Shown here piece by piece: positions 53,749 through 61,940 of a stretch of DNA of 64,000 nt (within the stretch, counting starts at the first letter, position 1; each line of letters starts with the position of its first letter). This stretch comes from Rhodoferax ferrireducens T118 (GTDB lineage Bacteria; Pseudomonadota; Gammaproteobacteria; Burkholderiales; Burkholderiaceae_C). A program made the translations under genes and the position numbers. The stretch lies in assembly GCF_000013605.1 (NCBI RefSeq), contig NC_007908.1, positions 186,001-250,000 of the forward strand. The letters are read 5' to 3'. Under the pieces are notes generated by a model. That model saw nothing but the letters and a program-made list of their open reading frames with translations, was not told where the DNA came from and made no database searches.

Positions 53749-54939
53749 ATGACAAACCTCATCGGAGATGGGCTGGCGAAAATTGAGGCATGCGCGCAAG
53801 CCTCGTTGGCGCTGCTGCAGCACAACCTCACACCGCACGGTATTCTCGCGGCCAGCCGGACCGAGGCCGCAATAGCACGAAGATACACGCGTATATTCGC
53901 GCGAGATGCAGCCATTTGCGTACTGGCAATGTGCGGCAGTGGAGACGAGTTGCTGGAGCAGGGCGCGGTGGACAGCCTGGACGTTTTGGCCACTCAGCAG
54001 GCGGGAAACGGGCAGATTCCAAAATATGTGGACCCCGAGGGCCAGGATGCCGATTTTTGGTACCTGGGGTGCATAGACTCCACGCTATGGTGGCTGATTG
54101 CGGTAGACCATGTCCACCGTCAGGGCGTCATCGATCCCGAGCGCTGGCAGGTCGAAGTTCAACGGGCGATCGCCTGGCTGCTGGCCCAGGAGCACCAGCA
54201 CTTCAGGCTGTTGCAACAAAATGAGGCCAGCGACTGGGCCGACATCATGCCGCGCTCTGGCTACGTGCTGTACTCCAATGCCCTGTGGTACGAAGTAAAA
54301 CGGCGCTACGGCCTGACCAGCATCCAGACGACGCATCACCACTTCAACCATCTATTCAATCCCTTCCAGCGCGATTTGCCCGAGTACCACCGGGCTCGCC
54401 TGTTGCAGCACTATGCCCGCCGCGGTCAGCGTGATCCGGGGCTGTACCTGAGTTTCGTCAACCTCTCTTTTGCTGGCAATGAGGGCGATGTCTTTGGAAA
54501 TCTGCTGGCCATCCTGTGCGGCTTGGCCAGCGAATCAACCGGCCATCGCATTGTCAAGACCATCATCGCAGCGAACGCAAGTCAACCCTACCCGATTCGG
54601 GTGGTGCTTCATCCGCTGTCGCGCCAGCACGAGCTTTGGCGTCCGTACATGGCACGTCACCAGCAGAACCTGATGCACCAGTACCACAACGGAGGCATAT
54701 GGCCGTTCGTGGGCGGCTTTTGGGTCATGGCGCTGGTTCGCCTTGGCCTGCGGGAACTGGCCTGGCAAGAGCTCACACGGCTCTCCAGTGTGAACGAGCT
54801 CGACGACTGGCGGTTTACCGAATGGTTTCACGGCCATTCGCTCCAGCCCATGGGAATGGCAGGACAGAGTTGGAATGCGGCTGCCTTTCTACTCGCGCGG
54901 CGCGCGGTTCTTGGGGTCTCTTCGTTTTCAGCGCCATAA
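53749..54939 (+). CDS. Alpha/alpha-barrel glycoside hydrolase (neutral invertase/GH100-like)
   Basis: A 396-residue protein with an (alpha/alpha)-toroid glycosidase pattern: RIFARDAAICVLAMC, LATQQAGNGQIPKYVDPEG, CIDSTLWWLIAV and EASDWADIMPRSGYVLYSNA then LWYE, with the late HNGGIWPFVGGFWVMAL and DWRFTEWFHGHSLQP. The paired acidic motif DWAD fits GH100 neutral/alkaline invertases and related glycogen-debranching domains. No signal peptide. The frame opens 11 codons earlier (53716); the ATG after GGAGGAAC is preferred. It stands alone, between the amino-acid island and gene debris. Confidence 0.65.
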   Translation: MTNLIGDGLAKIEACAQASLALLQHNLTPHGILAASRTEAAIARRYTRIFARDAAICVLAMCGSGDELLEQGAVDSLDVLATQQAGNGQIPKYVDPEGQDADFWYLGCIDSTLWWLIAVDHVHRQGVIDPERWQVEVQRAIAWLLAQEHQHFRLLQQNEASDWADIMPRSGYVLYSNALWYEVKRRYGLTSIQTTHHHFNHLFNPFQRDLPEYHRARLLQHYARRGQRDPGLYLSFVNLSFAGNEGDVFGNLLAILCGLASESTGHRIVKTIIAANASQPYPIRVVLHPLSRQHELWRPYMARHQQNLMHQYHNGGIWPFVGGFWVMALVRLGLRELAWQELTRLSSVNELDDWRFTEWFHGHSLQPMGMAGQSWNAAAFLLARRAVLGVSSFSAP

Positions 54940-55059
54940 CGGTTGGCACACCAAGCCAGCACTGGCTGTTTGACGCGAATGGACTAGCCCATGCATCTTG
55001 TCGATGCAGCCCTCGGAGCGCGCGTCGTTCTTCACAGAGACTTGGGCAATTTCGCCGCG

Positions 55060-55372
55060 TCACTTCGCCACCAGCCCCAGTTTAAGCGGCACCGGCTTAC
55101 CGACATCGGATTCGACCTTCTCAGGCGCCGCCGCGGCGGCGCGGGCGGGGTCGACGCCGGCTTCCTTGAGCGCTGCCAGAATCGCTTCGGTTCGCTGCGC
55201 ACCCAGCTTGGCCAGGGCATCGGCGGCCAGCGGCTGGTTCTGGTTCAGGCGCTCCTGCAACTGGTTGTAGAAGGCACTGGCATCGGCCACCTGCGGTTCG
55301 CCCTGGATTATCTTGCCGACGCGCTGCCAGAGCGGCAATTTCGTCTGGGAGCACCAGCAGCGCGGCCACCAT
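55060..55372 (-). pseudogene. C-terminal remnant of a DUF748/AsmA-like envelope protein
   Basis: Read leftward: WQRVGKIIQGEPQVADASAF then YNQLQERL, AKLGAQRTEAILAALKEAGV and a final VPLKLGLVAK. This looks like the C-terminal OmpA-like end of large DUF748 proteins, in which the repeated x-R-A-x-A-V-x-x-A-L pattern is typical. Upstream the frame changes near 55330 (AALLVLPDEIAAL is in another frame) and the remaining thousand or more residues are missing. The rest of 54940-55499 has a perfect 7-bp inverted repeat ATAGTCC-TAT-GGACTAT at 55442-55458 and nothing else I recognise. Confidence 0.5.
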
Positions 55373-55499
55373 GGCAGGTGACCGGGAGCAGCAAGTGGGA
55401 CAAGGCTATAGCCCCCGCCAAACTAGGTGGTGCACTCGAGAATAGTCCTATGGACTATGCTTCAGTATTTGTAGCGCCACCCTGTCAAGGACAGCCTAG

Positions 55500-56171
55500 T
55501 TATTTCGTATGACACTGGAGGCAGAGCGAACTTCCCGCCATGCCTACCTTCACCAGACCCTTGCTAGTTCCAGTGCTGCCTGCCACCGTATAAATGTTGT
55601 GGACATCGTGGCAGGAAGAGCACTCCACTTTACCGCCGGACAGCATCATCGTGGCGATGGTGCCGGACCTGCTGGCCGTGGAGCCAATAGTCACGGTCTT
55701 TGTTGACGGGTCATTCAGTCCCTTGTCTGCAGTCGCCAAGGCGGCGTCATAAGTGATCCCAATCGGATGGTCATTAGACAGATTGGTGCCGAGGACACCG
55801 CTGCATCCCAGAGGGTTGGTACAGCTGCTTGCTTCAGCAAGCGTCATACCGCCTGTAGCACCGCCGTAATCAAGGACCCCTACCGTGCCGTCGTGACAGG
55901 ACAAACAGAGTTTGGAGACTGAACCCGGTTGGCCAGGCGTTGCATTCATCGTGGATGATGCGTACAACGTGTAACTGGTGTTGTTTGCCGCGCGGTTCCA
56001 AAGCGGGCCTTGCGTGTTTGTATTGTGCGGCGCGTGACACATGACGCATACCTGTTGCTCAAACCCAAAAGACCAAATGCCGGGATCATGTGCCGTGCCT
56101 TTGATCCCCGCGCCTGCAGTCTGGGCAGTAGCCACTCCCAAGATCAGAAACAGCATCGCCCCGACCAACAT
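55500..56171 (-). CDS. Tetraheme c-type cytochrome, OmcE-like (doubled CXXCH motif)
   Basis: A 223-residue exported cytochrome with four CXXCH heme sites: CVMCH, CLSCH, CSSCH and CLQCH. Outside these it has exactly four histidines (in TAHDPG, CHAPHN, NDHPIG, CHDVHN), which allows bis-His ligation of all four hemes. CHAPHN...GPLWNRA...SYTLYASSTM...CLSCHDGT is the pattern of OmcE/OmcS-class cytochromes that polymerise into extracellular nanowires in Geobacter. A signal peptide begins at the ATG at 56171. A non-heme Cys pair (SSCTNPLGC) could form a disulfide. A sigma-54 promoter lies 85-100 bases upstream. Nanowire formation is inferred. Confidence 0.85.
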   Translation of the reverse strand: MLVGAMLFLILGVATAQTAGAGIKGTAHDPGIWSFGFEQQVCVMCHAPHNTNTQGPLWNRAANNTSYTLYASSTMNATPGQPGSVSKLCLSCHDGTVGVLDYGGATGGMTLAEASSCTNPLGCSGVLGTNLSNDHPIGITYDAALATADKGLNDPSTKTVTIGSTASRSGTIATMMLSGGKVECSSCHDVHNIYTVAGSTGTSKGLVKVGMAGSSLCLQCHTK

Positions 56172-56253
56172 TCTTATTGGATCAATCAACTCAGTTCTCC
56201 CAAAAAATATCTCCACGCATAACCGTAACCAACATTTACTTTCGCAGGGCAAA

Positions 56254-56269
56254 AGCATTTTTCGCGCCA
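56254..56269 (-). promoter_or_regulatory. Sigma-54 promoter of the tetraheme cytochrome
   Basis: Minus-strand TGGCGCGAAAAATGCT, with the -24 GG and -12 GC separated by the required 10 bases. It fits TGGCACGNNNNTTGCW at all but two fixed positions, and would start transcription near 56243, about 72 bases before the start codon. The other half of the 442-base spacer to the DUF3365 gene has a TCTCAAAG at 56356 and no gene. Confidence 0.7.
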
Positions 56270-56613
56270 CGATGTTGTGGTTCATCCAGAAAAGTGATTT
56301 GGGTCGAATAACTACGCGCCAGGCAGTTGTTAGCTGCGAAGCGGTTTACTAGAATTCTCAAAGCATGGAAAAACGGCTGACGACATTCCCGTTTCAAGGA
56401 AAACACTTTGCTGTAACGGGGTGCTGGCGCCAATTAAATCGCCCTGAGTGGATGAGCTTTGGCAGCATATTGCAGGTACGATCCACGACAAATGAAGGTT
56501 TCAAAAAGACCAATTGAAAGAAAGCCGAATGCGGCCCTTCATGTTGCCCAATTTTTATGCTTTTGCTGGCATGACACAAAGCAGACGATTCACCTTGCTC
56601 GGCGTAACCCAAC

Positions 56614-57378
56614 ATGCAAAAACTGAAACCTTTCACACCGTTCGAGGTATTCCAGACTCTGGAAGCGGTTTTGCAGCCGCTTCGAAAAATCAGGAAATGG
56701 GGAGCCTTGCAGACGAGGAAATTCGGTAAGGAGGTACAAAACAGGGCTAAGAATCGACGTCCGCTGACGACTGGCATCTTGCTGTTTTTGACAATTCGGT
56801 TTCTGGCCGGAGTCTTGACAACGGTGAGCATGGCAGGCTTTTCCCCGGCCGCACATTCACAAGAGAGTACTGAAAGTAGATCGGTTCAGGACAGCCGCAA
56901 GGTTGCTCTCCAGGTGTCGCAGGACTTAAGAACCCAACTGATCAGGGAAATGCAGTTGAGTGGCCCGCTACGCTCGCTCGTGGCGTGCAAATACACTTGC
57001 CCCGAGATTCTTTCCATGCAGTCGCGCAAGACCGGCTGGAGAGTGGCAGCGGTAAGCCTGAAGCCACGAAATTCGGCGCTGGGCATGGCCGATGCATGGG
57101 AGCAGAAAGTGATTGCCGACTTCGATCGCCGTGTAGCTAAAGGCGAAAAAGGGGAGACGCTTGAATTTGTCGAAATCGTGAGCGAGCCGCAGGGCAGGTA
57201 TTTCCGCTACGCCAAGGCGATGATGGTGGAGCGTCTGTGCCTGCAATGCCACGGTTCGAGCGACCAGCGACCCGACTCGGTAAAGGCACAATTGGCCACC
57301 GACTATCCGTTTGACCAGGCCGTCGACTTCAGGATAGGCCAGGTATATGGCATCGTCTCAATCAAGCGAGGCGTTTGA
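56614..57378 (+). CDS. DUF3365 (Tll0287-like) single-heme sensor protein
   Basis: A protein of up to 254 residues whose C-terminal half is a DUF3365/Tll0287-like domain with one c-type heme site VERLCLQCHGSS near residue 208-219 and the conserved EFVEIVSEPQGRYFRYAKAM before it. A hydrophobic segment at about residues 52-75 is a signal peptide or anchor, so the domain is periplasmic. The ATG at 56614 gives an unusual 50-residue basic leader; a start nearer 56770 is possible, but no canonical start follows the strong AAGGAGGT at 56728. It lies 69 bases before the histidine kinase, so it may be its heme-based redox or ligand sensor. Confidence 0.8.
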   Translation: MQKLKPFTPFEVFQTLEAVLQPLRKIRKWGALQTRKFGKEVQNRAKNRRPLTTGILLFLTIRFLAGVLTTVSMAGFSPAAHSQESTESRSVQDSRKVALQVSQDLRTQLIREMQLSGPLRSLVACKYTCPEILSMQSRKTGWRVAAVSLKPRNSALGMADAWEQKVIADFDRRVAKGEKGETLEFVEIVSEPQGRYFRYAKAMMVERLCLQCHGSSDQRPDSVKAQLATDYPFDQAVDFRIGQVYGIVSIKRGV

Positions 57379-57447
57379 TCGAACGCCTCGTTTTAAAAGA
57401 GTGAACATGAGTCCATTTCAGCAGGGTCTTGCCCTGCCCAGACCAAA

Positions 57448-58908
57448 GTGAAGCTCACGCTGCGAGCCAAAGGCATCTTGGCTTTCATGGCATTGGTGGC
57501 TTACGTAGGAGCAGGTGATCTCATCCTGTCGCAAGAGCGCTCGAATCTGTTGCTCTACTTCTCAGAAATGGAGCGTATCTATACAACGGAAAGCGCGCTC
57601 GGAAAGACTACTTATGCCGTCTCCCATTCCATGCTCAAGTTAGAGGAAAGGTTCTTTTCCAATGACAGCCTGCCCCCAGCGTTTGAAGAGCATATTGCGC
57701 TCGATGTGGAACTGATCCAGGCGGGTCTGATGGGATTGCAGGACTATTACCCGTGGCTTAAAAAGAGGAATGATCGCCTGGACCAGGATATGGCCAGACT
57801 GCGTACCGAACCCTCGCATGGCAGCATGGTCTCGCTGCGAGAGCACGGAAAGGAACTAAGCAGTGAACTGGACCAGATTACCAGGGAATTGCGTGAGCGC
57901 AAGAGCCTGCTGTGGCAACGCTACCGCAACGAGTATGACATCATGTCGTTCACTGCGGCAGTTATGACTCTCGTAGGCGCGCTAATTTTCGGCGCACTGA
58001 TTGCGCTGTTTCTCACGCGACTGGCATCCGATATCAGGAGGCTTGCAACGCGTGCGTTGGATATTGTGGTCGGCTATCGGGGACCCCCGGTAGAGGTCAC
58101 GCGTGACGACGAGGTAGGCGATTTGATGAAGGCGATCAACCGCATGCAATCCGAATTACGACTGCGCGAGCGGCAGCTGGAAATTTCGCGCGAACAGCGC
58201 TTTCACAAGGAAAAGATGGCGGCCATCGGCTCGCTAGCCGCAGCCGTTGCGCACGAGATCAACAACCCGATTGCAGCGATAGCGGGAATCGCCCAATCGC
58301 TGAAAGACTCCGGCCGACACGCGTCGTGTGCAGAGTTCGGTATCGATCCATCCGACCTGATACTGGAACAGGCCAAACGCATCACTGCCATTTCGCGACA
58401 GATCGCCGAGCTCACCGCACCGCACTCACCAGAGCACGAGTTGCTCGATCTGAATTCGCTGGTGCGCAATACATGCAATTTCATTGCTTACGACAAGCGC
58501 TTTGACAAGATAGAAATGGCTCTTAATCTTGATTCCCAGATACCCGCAATCAACGCCATCGCCGATCATCTGACGCAAGTGCTGATGAACTTATTGATCA
58601 ATGCGGCTGACGCGCTGGAGGATGTCCATCAGCGCAGTCCGACGATATGGGTGGCGACGTTGGCGACAAAAAGTGAGCTGCTATTGACGGTAAGCGACAA
58701 CGGCAAGGGGATGGACAGTTCCGTGCTGGCGCACGCATTCGATGAAGCCTATACGACGAAGCCGCCCAACAAGGGCCGCGGCCTTGGCCTGTTTTTGTGC
58801 AAGTCCCTGCTCGAGAGCTGCGGCAATCGCATCGAGCTAGAATCGACGCTCGGGGTTGGCACTTCAGTGCGAGTCCGTCTCACGCTGGCGTCGCATCCCG
58901 GAGCCTAA
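57448..58908 (+). CDS. Membrane histidine kinase of the cytochrome locus
   Basis: A 486-residue sensor kinase beginning at a GTG. Two transmembrane helices (about 8-28 and 170-192) enclose a helical periplasmic sensor domain; a HAMP domain (about 193-245), the phosphorylated His in AAAVAHEINNPIAAIAGIAQ near residue 268, and an ATPase domain with NLLINAADALED, VSDNGKGMDSS and GRGLGLFLCKSL follow. It belongs to the NtrB-like group paired with sigma-54 activators. The regulator gene begins 6 bases after it. Confidence 0.92.
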   Translation: MKLTLRAKGILAFMALVAYVGAGDLILSQERSNLLLYFSEMERIYTTESALGKTTYAVSHSMLKLEERFFSNDSLPPAFEEHIALDVELIQAGLMGLQDYYPWLKKRNDRLDQDMARLRTEPSHGSMVSLREHGKELSSELDQITRELRERKSLLWQRYRNEYDIMSFTAAVMTLVGALIFGALIALFLTRLASDIRRLATRALDIVVGYRGPPVEVTRDDEVGDLMKAINRMQSELRLRERQLEISREQRFHKEKMAAIGSLAAAVAHEINNPIAAIAGIAQSLKDSGRHASCAEFGIDPSDLILEQAKRITAISRQIAELTAPHSPEHELLDLNSLVRNTCNFIAYDKRFDKIEMALNLDSQIPAINAIADHLTQVLMNLLINAADALEDVHQRSPTIWVATLATKSELLLTVSDNGKGMDSSVLAHAFDEAYTTKPPNKGRGLGLFLCKSLLESCGNRIELESTLGVGTSVRVRLTLASHPGA

Positions 58909-58914
58909 GCAAGC

Positions 58915-60318
58915 ATGCCATCTCTGAACGTTTTAGTTGTTGACGACGAACCGGCATTGCGCCAGATTCTTGCTGCCGCAGTGATCAAAGCTGGCTATTC
59001 GGTGGAACAGGCCAACGGCGTAAAACAGGCCGCGACGATGCTTTCCCGCGGGGACTTCGATGTGGCACTATGCGATATCAAGATGCCCGACGGCAACGGT
59101 ATCGAACTGGTACGCAATTGCCGTGCCGCCGGTATCGAAACGACGTTTATCATGGTTACGGGATTTGCTTCGATCGAAACGGCTGTCGAAGCGCTGCAGG
59201 CCGGGGCGTCGGATTACATCACCAAGCCAGTACGCTATGAAGAGGTGGCGCACAGACTTTCTCAAATCGACGCGTTGCGCGGCTTGCGCGAAGAAAATAA
59301 GGCCTTGCGCAAGGTTGTAAGCGATAGCTCACCCAAATTGTACCGATTCACCTCGCCCGGAATGCTCGAAGTAGAGAGACTAGCGGGAAAAGTAGCGCCC
59401 ACTGACTGCACGGTCCTGATCACCGGAGAAAGCGGCACCGGCAAGGGCGTGGTGGCGCGACTGATCAACGATCAGAGCAAGCGGCGCACTGGCCCGTTTT
59501 TGCAGGTCAATTGCAGCGCGGTGCCCGAACACCTGCTGGAGAGCGAGTTTTTCGGACATACCAAAGGCGCGTTTACCGGTGCCGATCATGCCCGCAAGGG
59601 GCTTTTTTTGCAGGCCAACGGTGGCACCTTGTTCCTTGACGAGATTGGCGAACTACCCTTGCACATGCAGACCAAACTGCTGCACATGGTCGAGGACAAG
59701 GAGGTCAGGGCGCTAGGAAGCGAGCAAGTGCGCCATGTCGATACGCGCATCATCGCGGCGACGAATGCCGATCTTGTGAACCTGGTGAAAGAGGGTAAAT
59801 TTCGCGAAGACCTGTATTTTCGGCTCAGCATGTTCCAGATTCAGATACCACCATTGAACGAGCGGCAGACGGACATGCCCGGACTGATCCGTTTTTTGCT
59901 TCACAACCTGTGCCCGAGCGGATTGGGAACAATGGAAATTGATCCTTTGGCAGAAGAAATTCTGCTGGCTCATAGATGGCCAGGAAACGTGCGAGAACTT
60001 GAAAACGTAATCACCCGCGCGTGCATCCTGGCGGAAGACAACCGCATTTCGGTCGCTGACCTGCCCGCGACGATTATCCAGACAAACTTACCAAAGACAT
60101 TGGCCGGTGCGGCGATAGGCTCCAATGGCTCCCTTCGCGATCAGATGCGAAAATTGGAACTTGAAATCCTGCAGCGTGCGATCGAAGGTGCGGGGGGCGA
60201 TCGCAAGCTGGCCGCACAGAAATTAGGAATCGGCTTGTCTAGCCTGTACCGCAAGTTCGACGAGTTTCAGCCCGATGCATTGAGCAGCGGAGACGCTGCG
60301 CCAGTGCACCCATCCTAA
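58915..60318 (+). CDS. NtrC-type sigma-54-dependent response regulator
   Basis: A 467-residue three-domain activator: receiver with the phosphorylated Asp54 in ALCDIKMPDGNG, an AAA+ domain with Walker A GESGTGKG near residue 168, the sigma-54-contacting loop GAFTGAD near 217 and Walker B GGTLFLDEIGELP, and a C-terminal Fis-type helix-turn-helix (LAAQKLGIGLSSLYRKFDEF). It should activate the sigma-54 promoters found in front of the cytochrome genes on both sides. It is cotranscribed with the kinase. Confidence 0.95.
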   Translation: MPSLNVLVVDDEPALRQILAAAVIKAGYSVEQANGVKQAATMLSRGDFDVALCDIKMPDGNGIELVRNCRAAGIETTFIMVTGFASIETAVEALQAGASDYITKPVRYEEVAHRLSQIDALRGLREENKALRKVVSDSSPKLYRFTSPGMLEVERLAGKVAPTDCTVLITGESGTGKGVVARLINDQSKRRTGPFLQVNCSAVPEHLLESEFFGHTKGAFTGADHARKGLFLQANGGTLFLDEIGELPLHMQTKLLHMVEDKEVRALGSEQVRHVDTRIIAATNADLVNLVKEGKFREDLYFRLSMFQIQIPPLNERQTDMPGLIRFLLHNLCPSGLGTMEIDPLAEEILLAHRWPGNVRELENVITRACILAEDNRISVADLPATIIQTNLPKTLAGAAIGSNGSLRDQMRKLELEILQRAIEGAGGDRKLAAQKLGIGLSSLYRKFDEFQPDALSSGDAAPVHPS

Positions 60319-60340
60319 GCCTGGCGAGCCAGAACTAAAA

Positions 60341-61348
60341 ATGGACTTCAAACTGATACATGTATTGAAATGGGGGCTGCTTGCCCTGACTGCTATCGTT
60401 ACTTTTGAGTCGCTGGCGGTAGGCTCAGACGCCAGCGTGACACTGGGCACGCGGGTGGTTGCGGGGAAAATAACCGAGTGGCAGGTGCCAGTGCCGAAAT
60501 TTGCGCGTGATCCGGCTATCGGGCGCGACGGAAATGTTTATTTCGCAGTGCGCTCGGGTGACCAAATTGCCCGCTTCGACCCAAAGTTGAAGATCTTCCA
60601 AGATTGGAACGTACCTGTTGGAACGCAGCCGCTGGGCGTGGTTGTGGCGCGCGATGGCAAAGTACTCTTTGGCGGTTTCGGCAACGGCACCGTCGGCGAA
60701 CTCGATCCATCCACCGGCAAGATAAAAATATACCTTATCCCGTCCGTTGACAGCAATCCTTATACGCTGGTATTGGATGGTGAGGACAACATTTGGTTCA
60801 CGCTGCGAAAAGTCGGCAAAGTGGCGAGGCTTGAGCGCGCTAGCGGCAAAATCACAGAATACCCGATTGGCGACAAGCCATACTCAGTGGCATTGGATCA
60901 AAGCGGCAATGTTTGGGTCACACGCATGGCCGCCGACCGGATAGTGCGCTTGGAGCCAAAGACCGGCAAGGTCACTGAGTTGTTACTGGGTTCAGGATCG
61001 CATCCACGACGGACTGCGGTGGCGCCGGACGGTATGCTGTGGGTCTCTCTCTATGGCACGGGTAAGCTGGTAAAAATTGATCCCACCGTATGCCGAGTGA
61101 TCAAAGAATATGCGCTTCCAGGCGGGCCGAATGCTGGCCCCTATGCCGTAAACGCAGACGCAAACGGACGCATTTGGGTCAGCGAGATCCAAACCGACAG
61201 CGTGATCATGCTCGATCCCCGCAGCGAGGATATTCAGATTTTCAAGCTACCGACAAAGAATACCGGGATACGCAATGCTGCCATTGATTCCGAGGGGCAT
61301 TACTGGTATGTGGGCAGCCAGGCGGGTAAGCTGGGTGTCATTGAATAA
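60341..61348 (+). CDS. Exported six-bladed beta-propeller protein (Vgb/NHL-like)
   Basis: A 335-residue exported protein. Signal peptide about residues 1-30, then at least six repeats of the form DGNVYFAV...IARFDP, DNIWFTLRKVGKVARLE, GNVWVTRMAADRIVRLEP, GMLWVSLYGTGKLVKIDP and GRIWVSEIQTDSVIMLDP. The repeats resemble virginiamycin B lyase, but I see no reason to assume antibiotic hydrolysis; NHL/propeller proteins are a known companion of multiheme nanowire cytochromes in Geobacter. It lies 22 bases after the regulator gene and is probably in its operon. Confidence 0.83.
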   Translation: MDFKLIHVLKWGLLALTAIVTFESLAVGSDASVTLGTRVVAGKITEWQVPVPKFARDPAIGRDGNVYFAVRSGDQIARFDPKLKIFQDWNVPVGTQPLGVVVARDGKVLFGGFGNGTVGELDPSTGKIKIYLIPSVDSNPYTLVLDGEDNIWFTLRKVGKVARLERASGKITEYPIGDKPYSVALDQSGNVWVTRMAADRIVRLEPKTGKVTELLLGSGSHPRRTAVAPDGMLWVSLYGTGKLVKIDPTVCRVIKEYALPGGPNAGPYAVNADANGRIWVSEIQTDSVIMLDPRSEDIQIFKLPTKNTGIRNAAIDSEGHYWYVGSQAGKLGVIE

Positions 61349-61379
61349 AAAGCTGACGACTGAAGGCCGCGTAGGCGCT

Positions 61380-61940
61380 TCAGGACAAGAGTTTATTCAA
61401 GTCTTCCACGGCGAGCAGCAAGGTCTGCGGCGATTTACCAGCCGACACGGAGGCCTCCAGTTTGGCCACTTGATTGCGTATGGCAGTGAAACGAGTGCGT
61501 TCTTGCGCTCTCCAGGCCATGGCAAGCGCCAGCACTTCAGTTTGCGGGTGACTTGAAGGATCGCTTGAAAAATCGAGTTTGCGTGTCTTAGCGATCAGCT
61601 TTGTGAAATCTTTCAAGACCAGATTTTCGTGGCGGCTCCAAATTTTTTGAGCAACCATCAGCGCAGTCAGGTTGACCAGAGCGAACACGCCCAGCACCGC
61701 GAAACCTTCTGTCACGAGGCGCGTCAGAATGGGCTCCGTCTGCACGAGATGAACTCGATACAGGCTCTCCTCAAGCAAGTTGTTGAGGTGCCAGTATGTG
61801 ACCCATGTCGACACGCACACCAGAGCTACCTCAAGAACCACCAGAGCGATCAGCAGTGACCGCTGGATGGATTTATCAACGTAATTTATTTGACGCCGGT
61901 AAGCGGGCCGAGAGGAGGTGCTGGCAGCGACAGGTATCAT
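61380..61940 (-). CDS. Small membrane protein with coiled-coil tail
   Basis: A 186-residue protein with two transmembrane helices (about 28-50, LLIALVVLEVALVCVSTWVT, and 78-97, GFAVLGVFALVNLTALMVAQ) and a helical cytoplasmic tail. The layout resembles the sensor part of a signalling protein without any output domain. No family recognised. It starts inside the end of the seven-heme cytochrome gene (4-base overlap) and is the last gene of that operon; it is convergent with the propeller gene. Confidence 0.7.
   Translation of the reverse strand: MIPVAASTSSRPAYRRQINYVDKSIQRSLLIALVVLEVALVCVSTWVTYWHLNNLLEESLYRVHLVQTEPILTRLVTEGFAVLGVFALVNLTALMVAQKIWSRHENLVLKDFTKLIAKTRKLDFSSDPSSHPQTEVLALAMAWRAQERTRFTAIRNQVAKLEASVSAGKSPQTLLLAVEDLNKLLS

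Noticed and set aside
56459..56476. TTTGGCAGCATATTGCAGG before the DUF3365 gene as a sigma-54 promoter
   Set aside because: GG and GC are 9 bases apart instead of 10, a spacing that sigma-54 does not normally tolerate.
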